A stretch of DNA of 64,000 bases from Planctomycetota bacterium (GCA_020638795.1 JACKHW010000002.1:186001-250000), one strand, 5' to 3'; positions 1-10,010 are shown, counted from the stretch's first letter. A program made the numbers and translations. The notes: generated by a model not told the origin, from the sequence alone.

Positions 1-2988
1 GTTGATCTGGACGGTCGAGAGAACCGGGTTCGTCGCGTCGACGTAGTAGGGTCCGGCGACCGCGCTCGAGGCCGAGAAGTTGCTCAGGTTGTCCACGCCG
101 CGTGCGGTGAAGTAGTAGGGCGCGGTGTTCGACGAGACCGCCACGTTCTGTGCCGTGACGTTGCCGAGGTTGCGAGTCGTCGGCGTCTGCGCCGAGGTGA
201 GCGACAGCCGCGTCGCGATGCCCCACATGCCTGCGCAGCCGTTGTCCGTTGCTGCGTTCCATGCCATGCGCAGGGTCGTCGCGTTGGACCACGTGCTCGG
301 ACTGTGCGACGTGCTACGCAGGTTCGCGATCTTCGCTGGCGCGAGACCGTCGACACAGATCGTGCGCGATGCGGTACGGCTGAGCGTCGGATCGGAGATC
401 GAGTGCCCGGTGAGCGTATAGGTGTTGCTCGTCGCGGGTGAACGGAGCGTCCAGCTCAGTGTGCGAGCATCGCCCGCGCCGACCGTCATGCCACCCGTGA
501 GGGATGGATACGGATACGACGGGAAGGCCGTGCCCGAGTAGGTCTGCAGGATGCCGTCGAGCATCGTGCGACGCATGTCGACGAAGGTGAAGCCGGAGGC
601 CGTGAGCCAGATACGAGCGTTGTCGAAGTCGGCGACGTTGGTCGGCGTCGACAGCGTGACGCTGGTCGTGAAGTTCGTGTTCGGCTTGATGCGCGTCGGC
701 GCCGAGATGCTCAGGGTCGATGTGTTGGTCGGGACGTCGTAGTCGAGGATGCAGGTCCATGCGGGCCGGACCGACGAGCTGATCGTGCGACCCCAGATCC
801 AGACCTTGACCTGCTTGCCGCGGAGTGCCTGAGCCGCGCTGCCGCCGCGAGCGAAGGACAGGACCGTTTCTTCGCTGCTCGACAACGAAATGTCGCCGGT
901 GCCCGGCGTCGAGGGAATCGTGCTGAACGGTGCAACGTCGAAGACGAAGCGCACGTCGTTGACGCGGGCCTTGGTCGCTGTCGACGCCGCTGCGGGTTCG
1001 ATCCAGGTCCCGATGAACTTGAGATTCTCGATCGTGCTCGGCATCGTGACGACCGTGGACCAGACGGCGCCGTTCGTCGACGAGGTGCCGCCGGCGTAGG
1101 AGAACCAACCGGACTTGGCGCTGCCGGGGAGCTTGCGCGCGTCGAGTTGGCCGTAGCCCGCGCGTGTTCCGAACCAACCGGAGCTGGTCCCTGGATACCC
1201 TCGGTACTCGGTCGACGCGACCAGCATCGACTTCATGCTGTGCGGCTTGTAGCTGAAGAACGAGCTCCGATCCGCAACTGCACCGGCGGCTGCGGTGATG
1301 TGTGGCGTTGCCATGCTCGTTCCGGTGAAGTTGCTGTAGCTCGACGTGGTTCCGGCGCGGCATGACGTGACGAGCGTTCCGGGAGCCAGGATCTCGGGCT
1401 TGTTGCGGTTGTCGGCCGTCCCGCCACCGCTCGAGTTGGTGTAGAAGTCGCCGGGGTTGCGACCACTACGCCACGTGTCGTCGGTTCCACCGACGGTCAC
1501 GACGTTCTTCGCGACACCAGGCGTGCGTGCCTTCGCGGTCGAGCCCTCGTTGCCTGCGGCAAAGACGTACGTCTGGTTGTACGACCAGATGTAGGCATCG
1601 ACCGTGCGCGAACTCGAGTCGGCGCCGTTGTAGCCGGTGCTGCGGTAGGCGCCCCAGCTGTTGTTGATCGCGACTGGTGGCTGGGACGTCAAGCCGCCGC
1701 TCGTGTACGACGAGCGCAGCGCGTTGTAGAGGGTCGACACCGTGCCGACGCCGCTCCCCGCCTTGTTGAGGTAGCGCCCGACGAAGATGCGGTCGGTGCC
1801 GTCCGTTGCCGTCGTCGGTAGACCGCCGACGTAGCGCTTGTCGGCGATGCCGCGGCCGATCATCGTGCCCGCGACGTGCGTGCCGTGACCGTTCTCGTCG
1901 TTGTAGACGCCGGTGCCGACGGTGTCCCATCCGACCGCCAAGAGCGACAAGTCGCGGTGCTGGTAGTAATAGCCCGAGTCGATGACGCCGACCGAGATGC
2001 CGCGACCTCCGTAGGTCTTGCGAAGCAAGTCTTGGTGGGTCATCGCCATCGACTGGTCGTGGGCACGCGTGTGCGTGACGCGCTTCTCGACGAAGCTCAC
2101 GAACGGTAGATCGAGGATCTTCGCGAGGTCACTCTTCGTGATCTTGCCGTGGAAGACGTGCACGTTGTCGATGTCGGTGTAGCTACCGAATCGCATGCCA
2201 GCGTCGACCAATGCTTTGTGGAACGGCCCGTTCGGAACGATGTTCACGACGAGCTCTTCCATCGGCGCGTCGGTCACGGCCGACGTCGGGCGCTTGGCGC
2301 TCTTGCGTTCGGTCGCGTCACCGATGTCGGTGACGAAGGTGCTGATGTCGACGTCGATGAGTTCGCCTTCGGCCGCGTTCGCGAGGACGCTCGCGAGTTC
2401 GGGCTCGACCTTGAACTCGTTCTGCGCCATGCCGACCCAGCGAACGAAGTCGAGCGCGGCGATGCGATCGGCGTTGGCGCGCGGGAAGCGCACGACCCAG
2501 CTCTGCCACGTCTGCACACCGAGGATCTCGCATCCGAGTGCCTCGAGTGCAGCGCGACGACCGGCCTTGTTCATCTGGCCTTCGACCATCACGTAGCCGT
2601 ACGCGGTTTCGCTCTTCAGGGTGCGCAATCGTGCATCGACACCGGGGGCCGGCGCGTACTGACCTGCGGGGAACGACAGCACGTACGGATCACCGACGGG
2701 ACGCATCGATGCTTCGCGGTTGCTGCCTTCCGGCGCGTCGACTTCCTCGTAGGGGCGGAAGTCCGGTTCGTCGCCTTCGGCCTCGACGACCATCGACGGC
2801 TTGCCTTCGATCTCGACACCGCGGGTCGGGTCGAAGGGGCTTTGCTGAGACTCATTGGTGGGCGCTACCGGAGTTGCGGCCTTGCGCTGCGCGATGAGAC
2901 CGTCGCTGCTGAACGTGAAGCAGCCAAAGAACAAAACAGGAAGGCCGCGTCGCAGGGCCGACCATCGAATCGAAGCTCGTGGGTTCAT
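1..2988 (-). CDS. Subtilisin-like (S8) secreted serine protease, C-terminus beyond window
   Basis: Read on the minus strand from an ATG at 2988, this frame stays open to the window edge (about 995 residues, no stop), so the C-terminus is missing. The start is supported by a GAGGAG ribosome-binding site about 7 nt upstream and by a following N-terminal hydrophobic segment ending near GLIAQ, a signal peptide. Residues about 30-320 look like a propeptide region. The subtilase catalytic triad is visible: Asp337 in GVIDSGYY, His368 in NGHGTHVAGT and Ser558 in GTSMATPH, with the oxyanion-hole Asn region in INNSWGA. After the catalytic domain come Ser/Thr-rich, beta-sandwich-like repeats of the kind found in adhesion or substrate-binding domains. 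It is probably an extracellular or cell-surface endopeptidase. Family assignment is firm; the substrate is unknown. Confidence 0.93.
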   Translation of the reverse strand, partial: MNPRASIRWSALRRGLPVLFFGCFTFSSDGLIAQRKAATPVAPTNESQQSPFDPTRGVEIEGKPSMVVEAEGDEPDFRPYEEVDAPEGSNREASMRPVGDPYVLSFPAGQYAPAPGVDARLRTLKSETAYGYVMVEGQMNKAGRRAALEALGCEILGVQTWQSWVVRFPRANADRIAALDFVRWVGMAQNEFKVEPELASVLANAAEGELIDVDISTFVTDIGDATERKSAKRPTSAVTDAPMEELVVNIVPNGPFHKALVDAGMRFGSYTDIDNVHVFHGKITKSDLAKILDLPFVSFVEKRVTHTRAHDQSMAMTHQDLLRKTYGGRGISVGVIDSGYYYQHRDLSLLAVGWDTVGTGVYNDENGHGTHVAGTMIGRGIADKRYVGGLPTTATDGTDRIFVGRYLNKAGSGVGTVSTLYNALRSSYTSGGLTSQPPVAINNSWGAYRSTGYNGADSSSRTVDAYIWSYNQTYVFAAGNEGSTAKARTPGVAKNVVTVGGTDDTWRSGRNPGDFYTNSSGGGTADNRNKPEILAPGTLVTSCRAGTTSSYSNFTGTSMATPHITAAAGAVADRSSFFSYKPHSMKSMLVASTEYRGYPGTSSGWFGTRAGYGQLDARKLPGSAKSGWFSYAGGTSSTNGAVWSTVVTMPSTIENLKFIGTWIEPAAASTATKARVNDVRFVFDVAPFSTIPSTPGTGDISLSSSEETVLSFARGGSAAQALRGKQVKVWIWGRTISSSVRPAWTCILDYDVPTNTSTLSISAPTRIKPNTNFTTSVTLSTPTNVADFDNARIWLTASGFTFVDMRRTMLDGILQTYSGTAFPSYPYPSLTGGMTVGAGDARTLSWTLRSPATSNTYTLTGHSISDPTLSRTASRTICVDGLAPAKIANLRSTSHSPSTWSNATTLRMAWNAATDNGCAGMWGIATRLSLTSAQTPTTRNLGNVTAQNVAVSSNTAPYYFTARGVDNLSNFSASSAVAGPYYVDATNPVLSTVQIN

Positions 2989-3260
2989 GTGGATCTCCTC
3001 TGAAGAAGCTCTTGACACCACCCACCAGCGCTCCGCGCGGTCCGTCGTGACGCGTTTTTTGGTCCACGGTCGAAACTTTCTTTTCTTAGGGAATTCGCGT
3101 CACGCAGGCGTTCGAACAGCGCTCAACGAGAGGCGCAGAACTGCGCAACGCGCCCACGGCATCGCGTTTTTCGCCAAACAGCACATCTTGCGCCGTGTTG
3201 GCGATGTGGCACGGTTCGGAGCGTTTCGACCCGGCGGGACGGATGCCCGCGGGGATGCGC
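2989..3260. other. Intergenic region between omega-like gene and protease
   Basis: This 272-bp gap lies upstream of the protease gene and downstream of the omega-like gene, both on the minus strand. It holds the GAGGAG ribosome-binding site of the protease (near 2995-3001) and an A/T-rich patch around 3054-3092 that is unusual for this GC-rich window and is the likely promoter area. I see no credible gene and no convincing terminator hairpin. Confidence 0.4.
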
Positions 3261-3479
3261 TCAGAGGCTCGCCGTGTCGTCGGCGGCGAGTTCGATCAAG
3301 CCACGGCGCACTTCTTCGAGGGCGATGGCGATCGGGTTCGTTTCGCGCGTCTCGTAGAGCGGACGTTGCCCGCGGACGAGTTCACGCACGCGTTTCTGGA
3401 TCAGTGCGGTCTTGCGGTAGGACGCACCGACTTCTTCCATCAGGCGGACGGGAAGGGACTTGCCGACTTCTTCGCTCAT
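3261..3479 (-). CDS. rpoZ: DNA-directed RNA polymerase omega-like subunit
   Basis: A 72-residue protein with the omega-family pattern: a Tyr-Arg-Lys-Thr-Ala-Leu stretch followed by KRVRELVRGQRPL and then NPIAIALEEVRRGLIE, resembling the conserved segment of omega in which an (I/A)ALxE(I/V)xxGxI motif closes the domain. Omega helps fold and place the beta-prime subunit in RNA polymerase. Its length is typical of short planctomycete omega proteins. It is divergent from the kinase gene, with about 180 bp between the starts. The match is by pattern only, and the central residues differ from proteobacterial omega, so the symbol is a reasoned guess. An uncharacterised small helical protein is the alternative. 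Confidence 0.6.
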   Translation of the reverse strand: MSEEVGKSLPVRLMEEVGASYRKTALIQKRVRELVRGQRPLYETRETNPIAIALEEVRRGLIELAADDTASL

Positions 3480-3661
3480 GGGCGTCGTCTGGGGATGTCT
3501 GCAGAGATCCTGCGGGGAGTTGATCGTGTGGGAGTTTGCACCACACGGCGGGGACCACCCCCGAAAAAATGCCGCAGCAGGCTAGGGTCCGGGTGGCTTC
3601 ACTGCAAGAGTCGACCCGGAAGTCCCCAAGTCGCTGGACGGGATTCTCCGATACGAGACTC

Positions 3662-6600
3662 ATGGTGGCTCGGGGCGGACGTGAACGCAAACTCGGCGAG
3701 TTCCGCATCGTGCGGGAGCTCGGTCGCGGTGGTATGGGCGTCGTCTTCGAGGCGATTCAGGAGTCCCTCGGCCGAAAAGTCGCCCTCAAGGTCCTGCCGT
3801 CGCACATCTCTCTCAATCGGGGCGCGCTCGAGCGGTTCCGGCGCGAGGCGATGAGTGCGAGCAAGCTCTCGCATCCCGCGATCGCACAGGTCTACTCCGT
3901 CGGCAAGGACCAGGATCTCCATTACTTCGCGATGGAACTCGTCGAGGGGCCATCGCTCGAGAAGACACTGGAGGCGGTTCGTGGCCGGGATCCCGGCAAG
4001 ATCGGGACGTCGCTCCTCGAGGCTGCCGGGTTCGACCGCGGCACGTGGTTGCCACCGAGCCCACACGAGCCGTTCTTCGCTGCCTCTGCCGCGTGGATCG
4101 CCGAGATCGCCGAAGCGCTGACCTCGGCACACAACGCGCGCGTTCTCCACCGCGACCTCAAGCCGTCCAACATCATCGTGCGGCGGGACGGTTCCCCCGT
4201 GCTCGTCGACTTCGGCTTGTCTCAGGACAGCATGGAGACGGGACTGACGCGGACCGGCGATGCGGTTGGCACACCCGCATACATGTCGCCCGAGCAGGCG
4301 ACCGGAGCCAAAGATCTCGACGGACGCGTCGACGTCTACGGACTCGGCGCGACGCTCTACGAACTCATCACGCTCAGGCCGCCGTTCACGGGAGCCAACG
4401 CACCCGTGATCATGCAGAAGATTCTCGACGAGGAAGTCGTCGATCCATGCAAGATCAACTCCGCCTGCCCGCGCGATCTCGCGACGATCGTGCTCACGTG
4501 CTTGCAGAAGCGCCGGGATGATCGCTATCGCTCTGCACGCGAACTAGCGGTCGACCTGCGCAACTTCCTGCGCGGTGAGTCGATCACGGCGAAAGCGCCA
4601 ACCGCCGGTTCGAAGATTCGGCGTGGTCTCGTCAAGCGTCGCAAGACGATCTTGGCTTCGGCGGTGACGACAGCGGCGCTCGCGGTGCTGACGGCGGGTT
4701 TCCTCGCGCTGCGCGGCGGTCTCGACATCCGGAGTGGTGAAGAAGAGCTGAGCCGCGCGATCTCTGCATTGCAGAAGAACGAAGAGGCCGACGCACTCGA
4801 GGCGTTCTCGAAAGCCCGCGACCTCCTCGGTGACGCGCGCGTTCGTGAAGCCTGGCTCGATCAGCTTTCACCGAAGATCGAGGATCACTTGCGTCGTCGT
4901 GAAGGCGCCGAGGTCACCCGACTCCTGAACAGCTACGCGATCCCGTACAGCAAGGACGAGCGCGTCGTCCTGTGGATGGAACGTGCGATCGGGCGTGGAA
5001 TCGTGCGGGTCAAGCTCGATCCGCCCGATGCGCGACTCACGGTAAGGCAACTGAACGGCGACGCCGTGATCGGCAACAAGGTCGTACTCGCCGGCGAACG
5101 CCTGGCTGCCGGCAGTTATCTGTTCGAACTCGATGCTGGCGCCGACTACGAACTCGGTGAATACGTCGTCGATGTCGGGAGCGGAGACACGCTCGATCTC
5201 AAGCTCGTCACGGTGCCAAAAGCGATGCGACCCGCCGGGGTCGTGTTCGTGCCAGGCAATCCTCGCGCACAACTCGGTCCGTTCTGGATCGACCGCTGCG
5301 AAGTGACCAACCGCGCGTATCTCGAGTTCTTGCAATCCCTACCAGCCACCCAGCGCGAGGAGTTCCTGCCACGCGATGGTTGGCGCGATGGTCGCCCAAT
5401 CAGCGGAGAACTCGATGCTCCGGTCCGTTCGATCCGGTTGTCGGATGCGATCAGCTACGCGCGCTGGAAGGGCGGCCATCTGCCGAGTCTAGAGGAGTTC
5501 CAAGCCGCCGGTCGTCTTGGGGGAAACTGGCCGTATCCGTGGGGCACCAAGTCCGACGAAGCGCGCGTCGTCGCCGATCCACACAAGCTCAGCGGGCCGC
5601 GCCCGGTGGGCGAACGCACGAGTGGCGCTTCGAGGTGCGGTGTGCACGATCTGCTCGGCAACGTCGCCGAATGGGTTCTCGGGCCGAGTGGCTCCTGGCT
5701 CGTCGCGGGTGGTAGCTACGAGTCGAATCCGTCCGACGTCAACCTCGATCGTGCCGTGAAGCGTCCGCCACTCGAGCGGCATCGCGACGTCGGGTTCCGC
5801 GTTGCCTACAACGTGCCGACGCGTGCGTACGACCGGGTCGGGCTGGGACTCGAATCCAGGTGGCTGTCGCGCCAAGAGCTCGGGCAGTTCCAGACGCAAT
5901 CCACGGCCGACTACTCGACGGGTGCGCGACCGCGCGTGTTGCTTCGAGTCGCTGGGAACGTGCTGCGTCTGTCGGGTTTGAGCGAAGGAATGGCGATTCA
6001 GATGCCGGGTGGCCGCGGCTACTTCGGCGACGATGGTTGGAAGCCGACGGGCACGACCGAACTTGTGCTCTCGTTGCTCAACACGTATGTCGATGTCCGC
6101 GAATTCGGAGCGAAGTTCGACGAGGTCGTGCGCCGCAAGAAGGGGATCTTCGATCTCGTGCTCGAGACTTCGGCAGTGCCACGCTCGCTCGTGTCGGCGA
6201 TCGGTGGTGGTCGCTACGTCCATCGTTTCCCGATCCTGCATCGTCCCGGACTCGCATCGCAACACCGCGTCGTGCTTCCCGGAAGCAGCCGGGTCGTGAA
6301 CGCGTCGCGTGACGAGTACGAGAGCAAGCTCGAGAACGGCCTGCGCGTCGTCACCTTCGAGGTCGACACGCCGCCGAGTGAGCGCGTTGCGGTCGAGCCG
6401 ATCGAAGTCGAGTTCGTCATGGACGAACAGGGCACACCGTTGCCGGACGCGCGAGAACTCGAGGCCAGAGCGCAGGAGTTCTTCGATGCTTGGAACGAAG
6501 CCCAGACGTCTCAGGACGGCACGGACCGCCTCATGGCTTTGCAGGATCCGTCGTTCTGCTACGGCCCGGATGCTATCCAAGCGGCGGAGTTGCGACTGTG

Positions 6601-7408
6601 CATGCGGAAGTGGGGGCGTCTCGTGGCATCGGGCGATCCGTTCCAAATCGAGGATGCGAAGCTCGCACGACTGCGCTTCGGCAAGGCGCGCGTCCTCTCG
6701 ATTTCCGGTTTGGCGGACACGATTCAGTGCGATCTCGAAGTCGACGTCGATGGTGCAGAGCGCCCCGAACTCATCAGGACACGCTGGATCCCGAAGCTCG
6801 AGAACGGCGAACGCCTGTGGCGCATCTACGATCTGAGATCGCCGACTCGGATGGACACGTGTCGACAGTCGGCAACCGAGTTCGTCTCGAGCGAACTCGG
6901 AGTGCGCATCGCGATTCCCGATGAGTTCACGGCTCGTCGTTTGGTGCAGCATCCGACGCGCGTCCAACTGCGCTTCGACCTTCGGAATCCGGAGGTGCTA
7001 CGGAGTGTCGCGACGGGGAGAAGCCAGAATGCGAATCTCTCGATTCTCGTTCTCGGCGATAAGCTCGAGTCCGGCGAGCGGGCCGATGACTTCTACGAAC
7101 GCGCGACGCGGCACGTGTGGCCGCTTTGGTCGCGCCGAACGTGGTCAGGAGGACCGTCCGAGGCGAGGGTCGGAAGCGGGTTGGCGGAGCGACGGCAGTA
7201 TCTGCTCAGTCGCCCACGACTCGACGGGGACGGCATCGAGGTGCTCGTCCAGCAAACCGTGCGCGCGCGCGCCGGATCGTCGGCGGTCCTGATCGTCGCC
7301 GTCGTGCGCTGCGATGGTCCGGACGCGAGTTTGTTCCAAGAAGTGTGGGACAAGAAGCTCGGCCCGGTCTTCGATCGCTTCCTCCGCGGCTTCGAGTTCC
7401 AACGCTGA
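3662..7408 (+). CDS. Ser/Thr protein kinase fused to formylglycine-generating-enzyme (SUMF1)-like domain
   Basis: A 1248-residue membrane protein counted from the ATG at 3662. The frame is open further upstream (TTG at 3536, ATG at 3569), but those residues have no kinase character. Residues 14-305 form a Hanks-type kinase: Gly loop GRGGMG (21-26), Lys43 in VALKVL, catalytic HRDLKPSN (Asp165), DFG at 183 and activation-segment TPAYMSPEQ. A segment of about 23 hydrophobic residues (328-350) spans the membrane. Outside it, residues about 525-718 carry an FGE-sulfatase/SUMF1-like fold with GPFWIDRCEVTNRAYLEF, LLGNVAEW and VGFRVAYN; the last 500 residues are not recognised. Kinases with this sensor domain are common in Planctomycetota. 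The FGE part is more likely a ligand-binding sensor than an enzyme. The gene is monocistronic and converges on the adaptor gene. Confidence 0.92.
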   Translation: MVARGGRERKLGEFRIVRELGRGGMGVVFEAIQESLGRKVALKVLPSHISLNRGALERFRREAMSASKLSHPAIAQVYSVGKDQDLHYFAMELVEGPSLEKTLEAVRGRDPGKIGTSLLEAAGFDRGTWLPPSPHEPFFAASAAWIAEIAEALTSAHNARVLHRDLKPSNIIVRRDGSPVLVDFGLSQDSMETGLTRTGDAVGTPAYMSPEQATGAKDLDGRVDVYGLGATLYELITLRPPFTGANAPVIMQKILDEEVVDPCKINSACPRDLATIVLTCLQKRRDDRYRSARELAVDLRNFLRGESITAKAPTAGSKIRRGLVKRRKTILASAVTTAALAVLTAGFLALRGGLDIRSGEEELSRAISALQKNEEADALEAFSKARDLLGDARVREAWLDQLSPKIEDHLRRREGAEVTRLLNSYAIPYSKDERVVLWMERAIGRGIVRVKLDPPDARLTVRQLNGDAVIGNKVVLAGERLAAGSYLFELDAGADYELGEYVVDVGSGDTLDLKLVTVPKAMRPAGVVFVPGNPRAQLGPFWIDRCEVTNRAYLEFLQSLPATQREEFLPRDGWRDGRPISGELDAPVRSIRLSDAISYARWKGGHLPSLEEFQAAGRLGGNWPYPWGTKSDEARVVADPHKLSGPRPVGERTSGASRCGVHDLLGNVAEWVLGPSGSWLVAGGSYESNPSDVNLDRAVKRPPLERHRDVGFRVAYNVPTRAYDRVGLGLESRWLSRQELGQFQTQSTADYSTGARPRVLLRVAGNVLRLSGLSEGMAIQMPGGRGYFGDDGWKPTGTTELVLSLLNTYVDVREFGAKFDEVVRRKKGIFDLVLETSAVPRSLVSAIGGGRYVHRFPILHRPGLASQHRVVLPGSSRVVNASRDEYESKLENGLRVVTFEVDTPPSERVAVEPIEVEFVMDEQGTPLPDARELEARAQEFFDAWNEAQTSQDGTDRLMALQDPSFCYGPDAIQAAELRLCMRKWGRLVASGDPFQIEDAKLARLRFGKARVLSISGLADTIQCDLEVDVDGAERPELIRTRWIPKLENGERLWRIYDLRSPTRMDTCRQSATEFVSSELGVRIAIPDEFTARRLVQHPTRVQLRFDLRNPEVLRSVATGRSQNANLSILVLGDKLESGERADDFYERATRHVWPLWSRRTWSGGPSEARVGSGLAERRQYLLSRPRLDGDGIEVLVQQTVRARAGSSAVLIVAVVRCDGPDASLFQEVWDKKLGPVFDRFLRGFEFQR

Positions 7409-7487
7409 CATCCGCGGGCGCGGGAGCGCGCTTTCAGTCCGCAGACGGAAGCCCCGCGAGCTTGACGACCGTGCACGGTGTGCCGAG

Positions 7488-8345
7488 TCACTTGACGGGC
7501 CTCGGTTTGCTTTCGATACGAAGGTGTCCTTTCTCACCCAGGTGTGACGTGAGCCAACTGCCTTCGAAAATGGCGACAATCTTCGTCGTGTCCGCACCTC
7601 GGAAGTCTTCGATCCGGATCACACGGCCCTCGAGGGGCGCTTCGAGTCGTGGCAAGCGGAACAGCGCATGTGCGCCGATGTCGATCGTCTGTGCGACCAA
7701 GGGAGCCACGTCGGCAACGACTTCGCGCGCGCTCGGCGTGATTTCGCAGAGGCCGCTCTCGGGTGAAACGGACTCACCTGGGTAGGCGTGGATCGCGACG
7801 ATGCGACCCGACAGCGGAGCGCGCACGCGGAGTCTATCGACGTCGAGTTCTTTGCGACGGACTTCGAGGCGGTGTTCTTCCGCGATCGTGCGCAGGCGAT
7901 CTCGTTCGTGCACGGAGGCGGCGACCTTGCCGATCACACTCGCTAGGGGATGGTCGGTACTGTCCTTGTCGAACGGTCGTCCCGCGATCTCCACTTCGAT
8001 CTCGGCTCGCTTCAGCTTGCTTCGAGCGACTTCGAGATCGAGCTGAGCTTCGGTCAGTCCGTCGAGGACAGCGAGCACGTCTCCTAGGGTCACCTCCTGC
8101 CCGAGCATGATCTCGAGGCGCGCGACTCGCGGACGCGCACTCGGGTCCGGCGCAGCGATGCGTCGTGTGCCAGTCGCTGCGACGACCGTCGCCTCGAACT
8201 CGACGTGTTGTGGACGCACGCCGATGCCTTCGCCGACCGGAATCTTCGGGCCTGCTTCGACGGTACCACCGCAAGAGAGCAGCGTCATGCAGAGTGCAGA
8301 CACCGTGAGAAAGACGAGCGAGGGAATCGAGGACTTCGTGCTCAC
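7488..8345 (-). CDS. HlyD/RND-type periplasmic adaptor lipoprotein
   Basis: A 285-residue protein with an N-terminal signal ending in a lipobox (TLLSCGG, lipid Cys25). The middle has the membrane-fusion-protein layout: a half-motif around PRVARLEIMLGQEVTLGDVLAVLDG, a coiled-coil hairpin rich in Lys/Arg/Glu (about residues 100-170), and the second lipoyl half RVRAPLSGRIVAIHAYPGE. A beta-barrel part follows (about 190-260). Adaptors of this type link an inner-membrane efflux pump to an outer-membrane channel. No pump or TolC-like gene sits next to it, so its partner is unknown. It is the last gene of the minus-strand run and converges on the kinase gene. Confidence 0.85.
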   Translation of the reverse strand: MSTKSSIPSLVFLTVSALCMTLLSCGGTVEAGPKIPVGEGIGVRPQHVEFEATVVAATGTRRIAAPDPSARPRVARLEIMLGQEVTLGDVLAVLDGLTEAQLDLEVARSKLKRAEIEVEIAGRPFDKDSTDHPLASVIGKVAASVHERDRLRTIAEEHRLEVRRKELDVDRLRVRAPLSGRIVAIHAYPGESVSPESGLCEITPSAREVVADVAPLVAQTIDIGAHALFRLPRLEAPLEGRVIRIEDFRGADTTKIVAIFEGSWLTSHLGEKGHLRIESKPRPVK

Positions 8346-8388
8346 GGCAGCGCAGCTTACTGGATTCCCCAGTTCAGAACGAATGGGT

Positions 8389-8772
8389 TCAACCCCCTCG
8401 GGACTCGCGAGCTTTGTCCTCGAGTTGGTGCAGACGTTCTTTGAGGATCGCGAGTTGGCTACGCACTTCTTGCTGTGGAGCGCGGATCGAGATCATGCGC
8501 TCGATCTCCGCGAGTTGATCGATGCGTGCCTTGACGCGTGCGGCGAGCATGCGCGCGCTCTCGCCCGGCTGTGGAACGGCCGTGGCTTCGGTCGTCAGGG
8601 ATTTGTGGAGTGCTTCGTACGACTTGCGCAGACTTTCGAGTTCTTGCGTGCACAGGGCGACCCAGGATTCGTGCGCCTTGCTTTCACCGCCGCACGCGAC
8701 GAGGAATACCGCCGAACAAATCGACACGAGCGCGATCGGCACTCGAATCACGATGCTTCGAGTCGATGGCAT
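8389..8772 (-). CDS. Small coiled-coil lipoprotein, function unknown
   Basis: A 127-residue protein with a signal peptide and lipobox-like FLVACGG (Cys27). The mature part is almost all charged amphipathic helix (LESLRKSYEALHKSL, then RVKARIDQLAEIERM and ILKERLHQLEDKA), so a coiled coil is likely. Its ATG shares one base with the stop codon of the upstream aminotransferase gene (TGATG), which points to translational coupling. The next gene downstream is the adaptor lipoprotein, 43 bp away. I recognise no family. A periplasmic accessory to the adaptor is a guess from position alone. Confidence 0.7.
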   Translation of the reverse strand: MPSTRSIVIRVPIALVSICSAVFLVACGGESKAHESWVALCTQELESLRKSYEALHKSLTTEATAVPQPGESARMLAARVKARIDQLAEIERMISIRAPQQEVRSQLAILKERLHQLEDKARESRGG

Positions 8773-9980
8773 CAGGCTTGCGTCATCGACGGGTCTTGCG
8801 CGTCGTGCACGGCTTCGGCCATGCGAAGCGCTTCGGTCACGTCTCGACTCACACCCTGTCGTTGCAACGCGTCGCCGAGTCCCGCGAGAACGCGAAGCAC
8901 GGACGTCAGCCGGGCACCGTGTCCCATCAGGCCGATTCTCCAGATCTTGCCGGCGAGACTTCCCAAGCCTCCGCCGATCTCGATCTTGTGGACCGCTCGG
9001 AGGTGTTGCATCACCGCCTTGGCGTCGATGCCGTCAGGAACGTTGACAGACGTCAGCATCGGCGTGCGATACCCGGTCTCGACGAGCGGGGACAACCCGA
9101 GCACCTCGATCCCCGCGATCAGCGCGCGCGCCGCGCGCACGTGACGAGTGAAGCGCGCTTCGAGCCCCTCCTCGAAAACGAGATCGAGTCCCGCGGCAAG
9201 TCCGTAGACGGCACTGATCGGAGCCGTGTGGTGATACTTGCGTTCACCGCCCCAGTAGCCGCCGAGCAGATTGACATCGAGATACCACGAAGTGCAGCGC
9301 GACGGTCGGTCGCGTGCGGCCTGCATCGCTCGATCGGAGAAGGAGACGGGGGAAAGACCGGGCGGTACGCCGAGGCACTTCTGTGTGCCCGAGTAGGCGG
9401 CGTCGATACCCCATTCATCGAGAGCCATGCGCCTTCCGCCGAGGCTCGTGACGCAGTCGAGAATCAGATAGCCATCCGCCTCGTGCGTCGCCCGCGCGAT
9501 CGCGCGCACTTCGTCGTCCGGTGTCAGGACTCCCGTACTCGTCTCGGCGTGGACGAACGCGACGACGCCGGGCTTCTGTTCGCGGATCGTCTGGAGCATG
9601 CGCGCGACATCGAGCGGCTTGCCGTAGTCGGATCGCACGACGTGTACGGTGCCGCCTTGTCGCTCACACAGATCGACCATGCGCTCGCCGAACACGCCGT
9701 GGACACCGACGACGCAAGTCGTGCCCGGTCGCGTGAGATTGACGATGCACGCTTCCATCCCCGCGCTACCGGTCGCAGAAATCGGGAGCGTGAATGGATT
9801 GTTCGTACCGAACACGCCGCGCAAGTCCGCCTGCACACGGTCCATCAGTGCGACGAACTCGGGGTCGAGATGCCCGAGCACCGGCGCCGACTGCGCCGCG
9901 AGGACGCGTGGGTGAACCGGGCTCGGACCCGGGCCGAGCAAGAGGATTTCCGAGGGAGAGAAGGCGAGGCGTCCGCTCAT
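8772..9980 (-). CDS. Class V PLP aminotransferase (alanine-glyoxylate / serine-pyruvate type)
   Basis: A 402-residue cytosolic enzyme of the fold-type I class V aminotransferases. Seen in the sequence: the N-terminal LLGPGPSPVHPRVL typical of alanine-glyoxylate aminotransferases, the cofactor-binding SATGSAGMEA, the PLP-pyridine Asp region DCVTSLGG, and Schiff-base Lys201 in SGTQKCLG. Length matches the family (380-410). It would move an amino group between alanine, serine or aspartate and glyoxylate or pyruvate; the exact donor cannot be told from sequence. It lies 30 bp downstream of the HEAT/vWA gene and overlaps the small lipoprotein gene by one base, so it sits in a minus-strand operon without an obvious pathway partner. 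Confidence 0.92.
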   Translation of the reverse strand: MSGRLAFSPSEILLLGPGPSPVHPRVLAAQSAPVLGHLDPEFVALMDRVQADLRGVFGTNNPFTLPISATGSAGMEACIVNLTRPGTTCVVGVHGVFGERMVDLCERQGGTVHVVRSDYGKPLDVARMLQTIREQKPGVVAFVHAETSTGVLTPDDEVRAIARATHEADGYLILDCVTSLGGRRMALDEWGIDAAYSGTQKCLGVPPGLSPVSFSDRAMQAARDRPSRCTSWYLDVNLLGGYWGGERKYHHTAPISAVYGLAAGLDLVFEEGLEARFTRHVRAARALIAGIEVLGLSPLVETGYRTPMLTSVNVPDGIDAKAVMQHLRAVHKIEIGGGLGSLAGKIWRIGLMGHGARLTSVLRVLAGLGDALQRQGVSRDVTEALRMAEAVHDAQDPSMTQA

Positions 9981-10010
9981 CGCCGCGCAGTATATCGACG
10001 AGCCCCCCGA

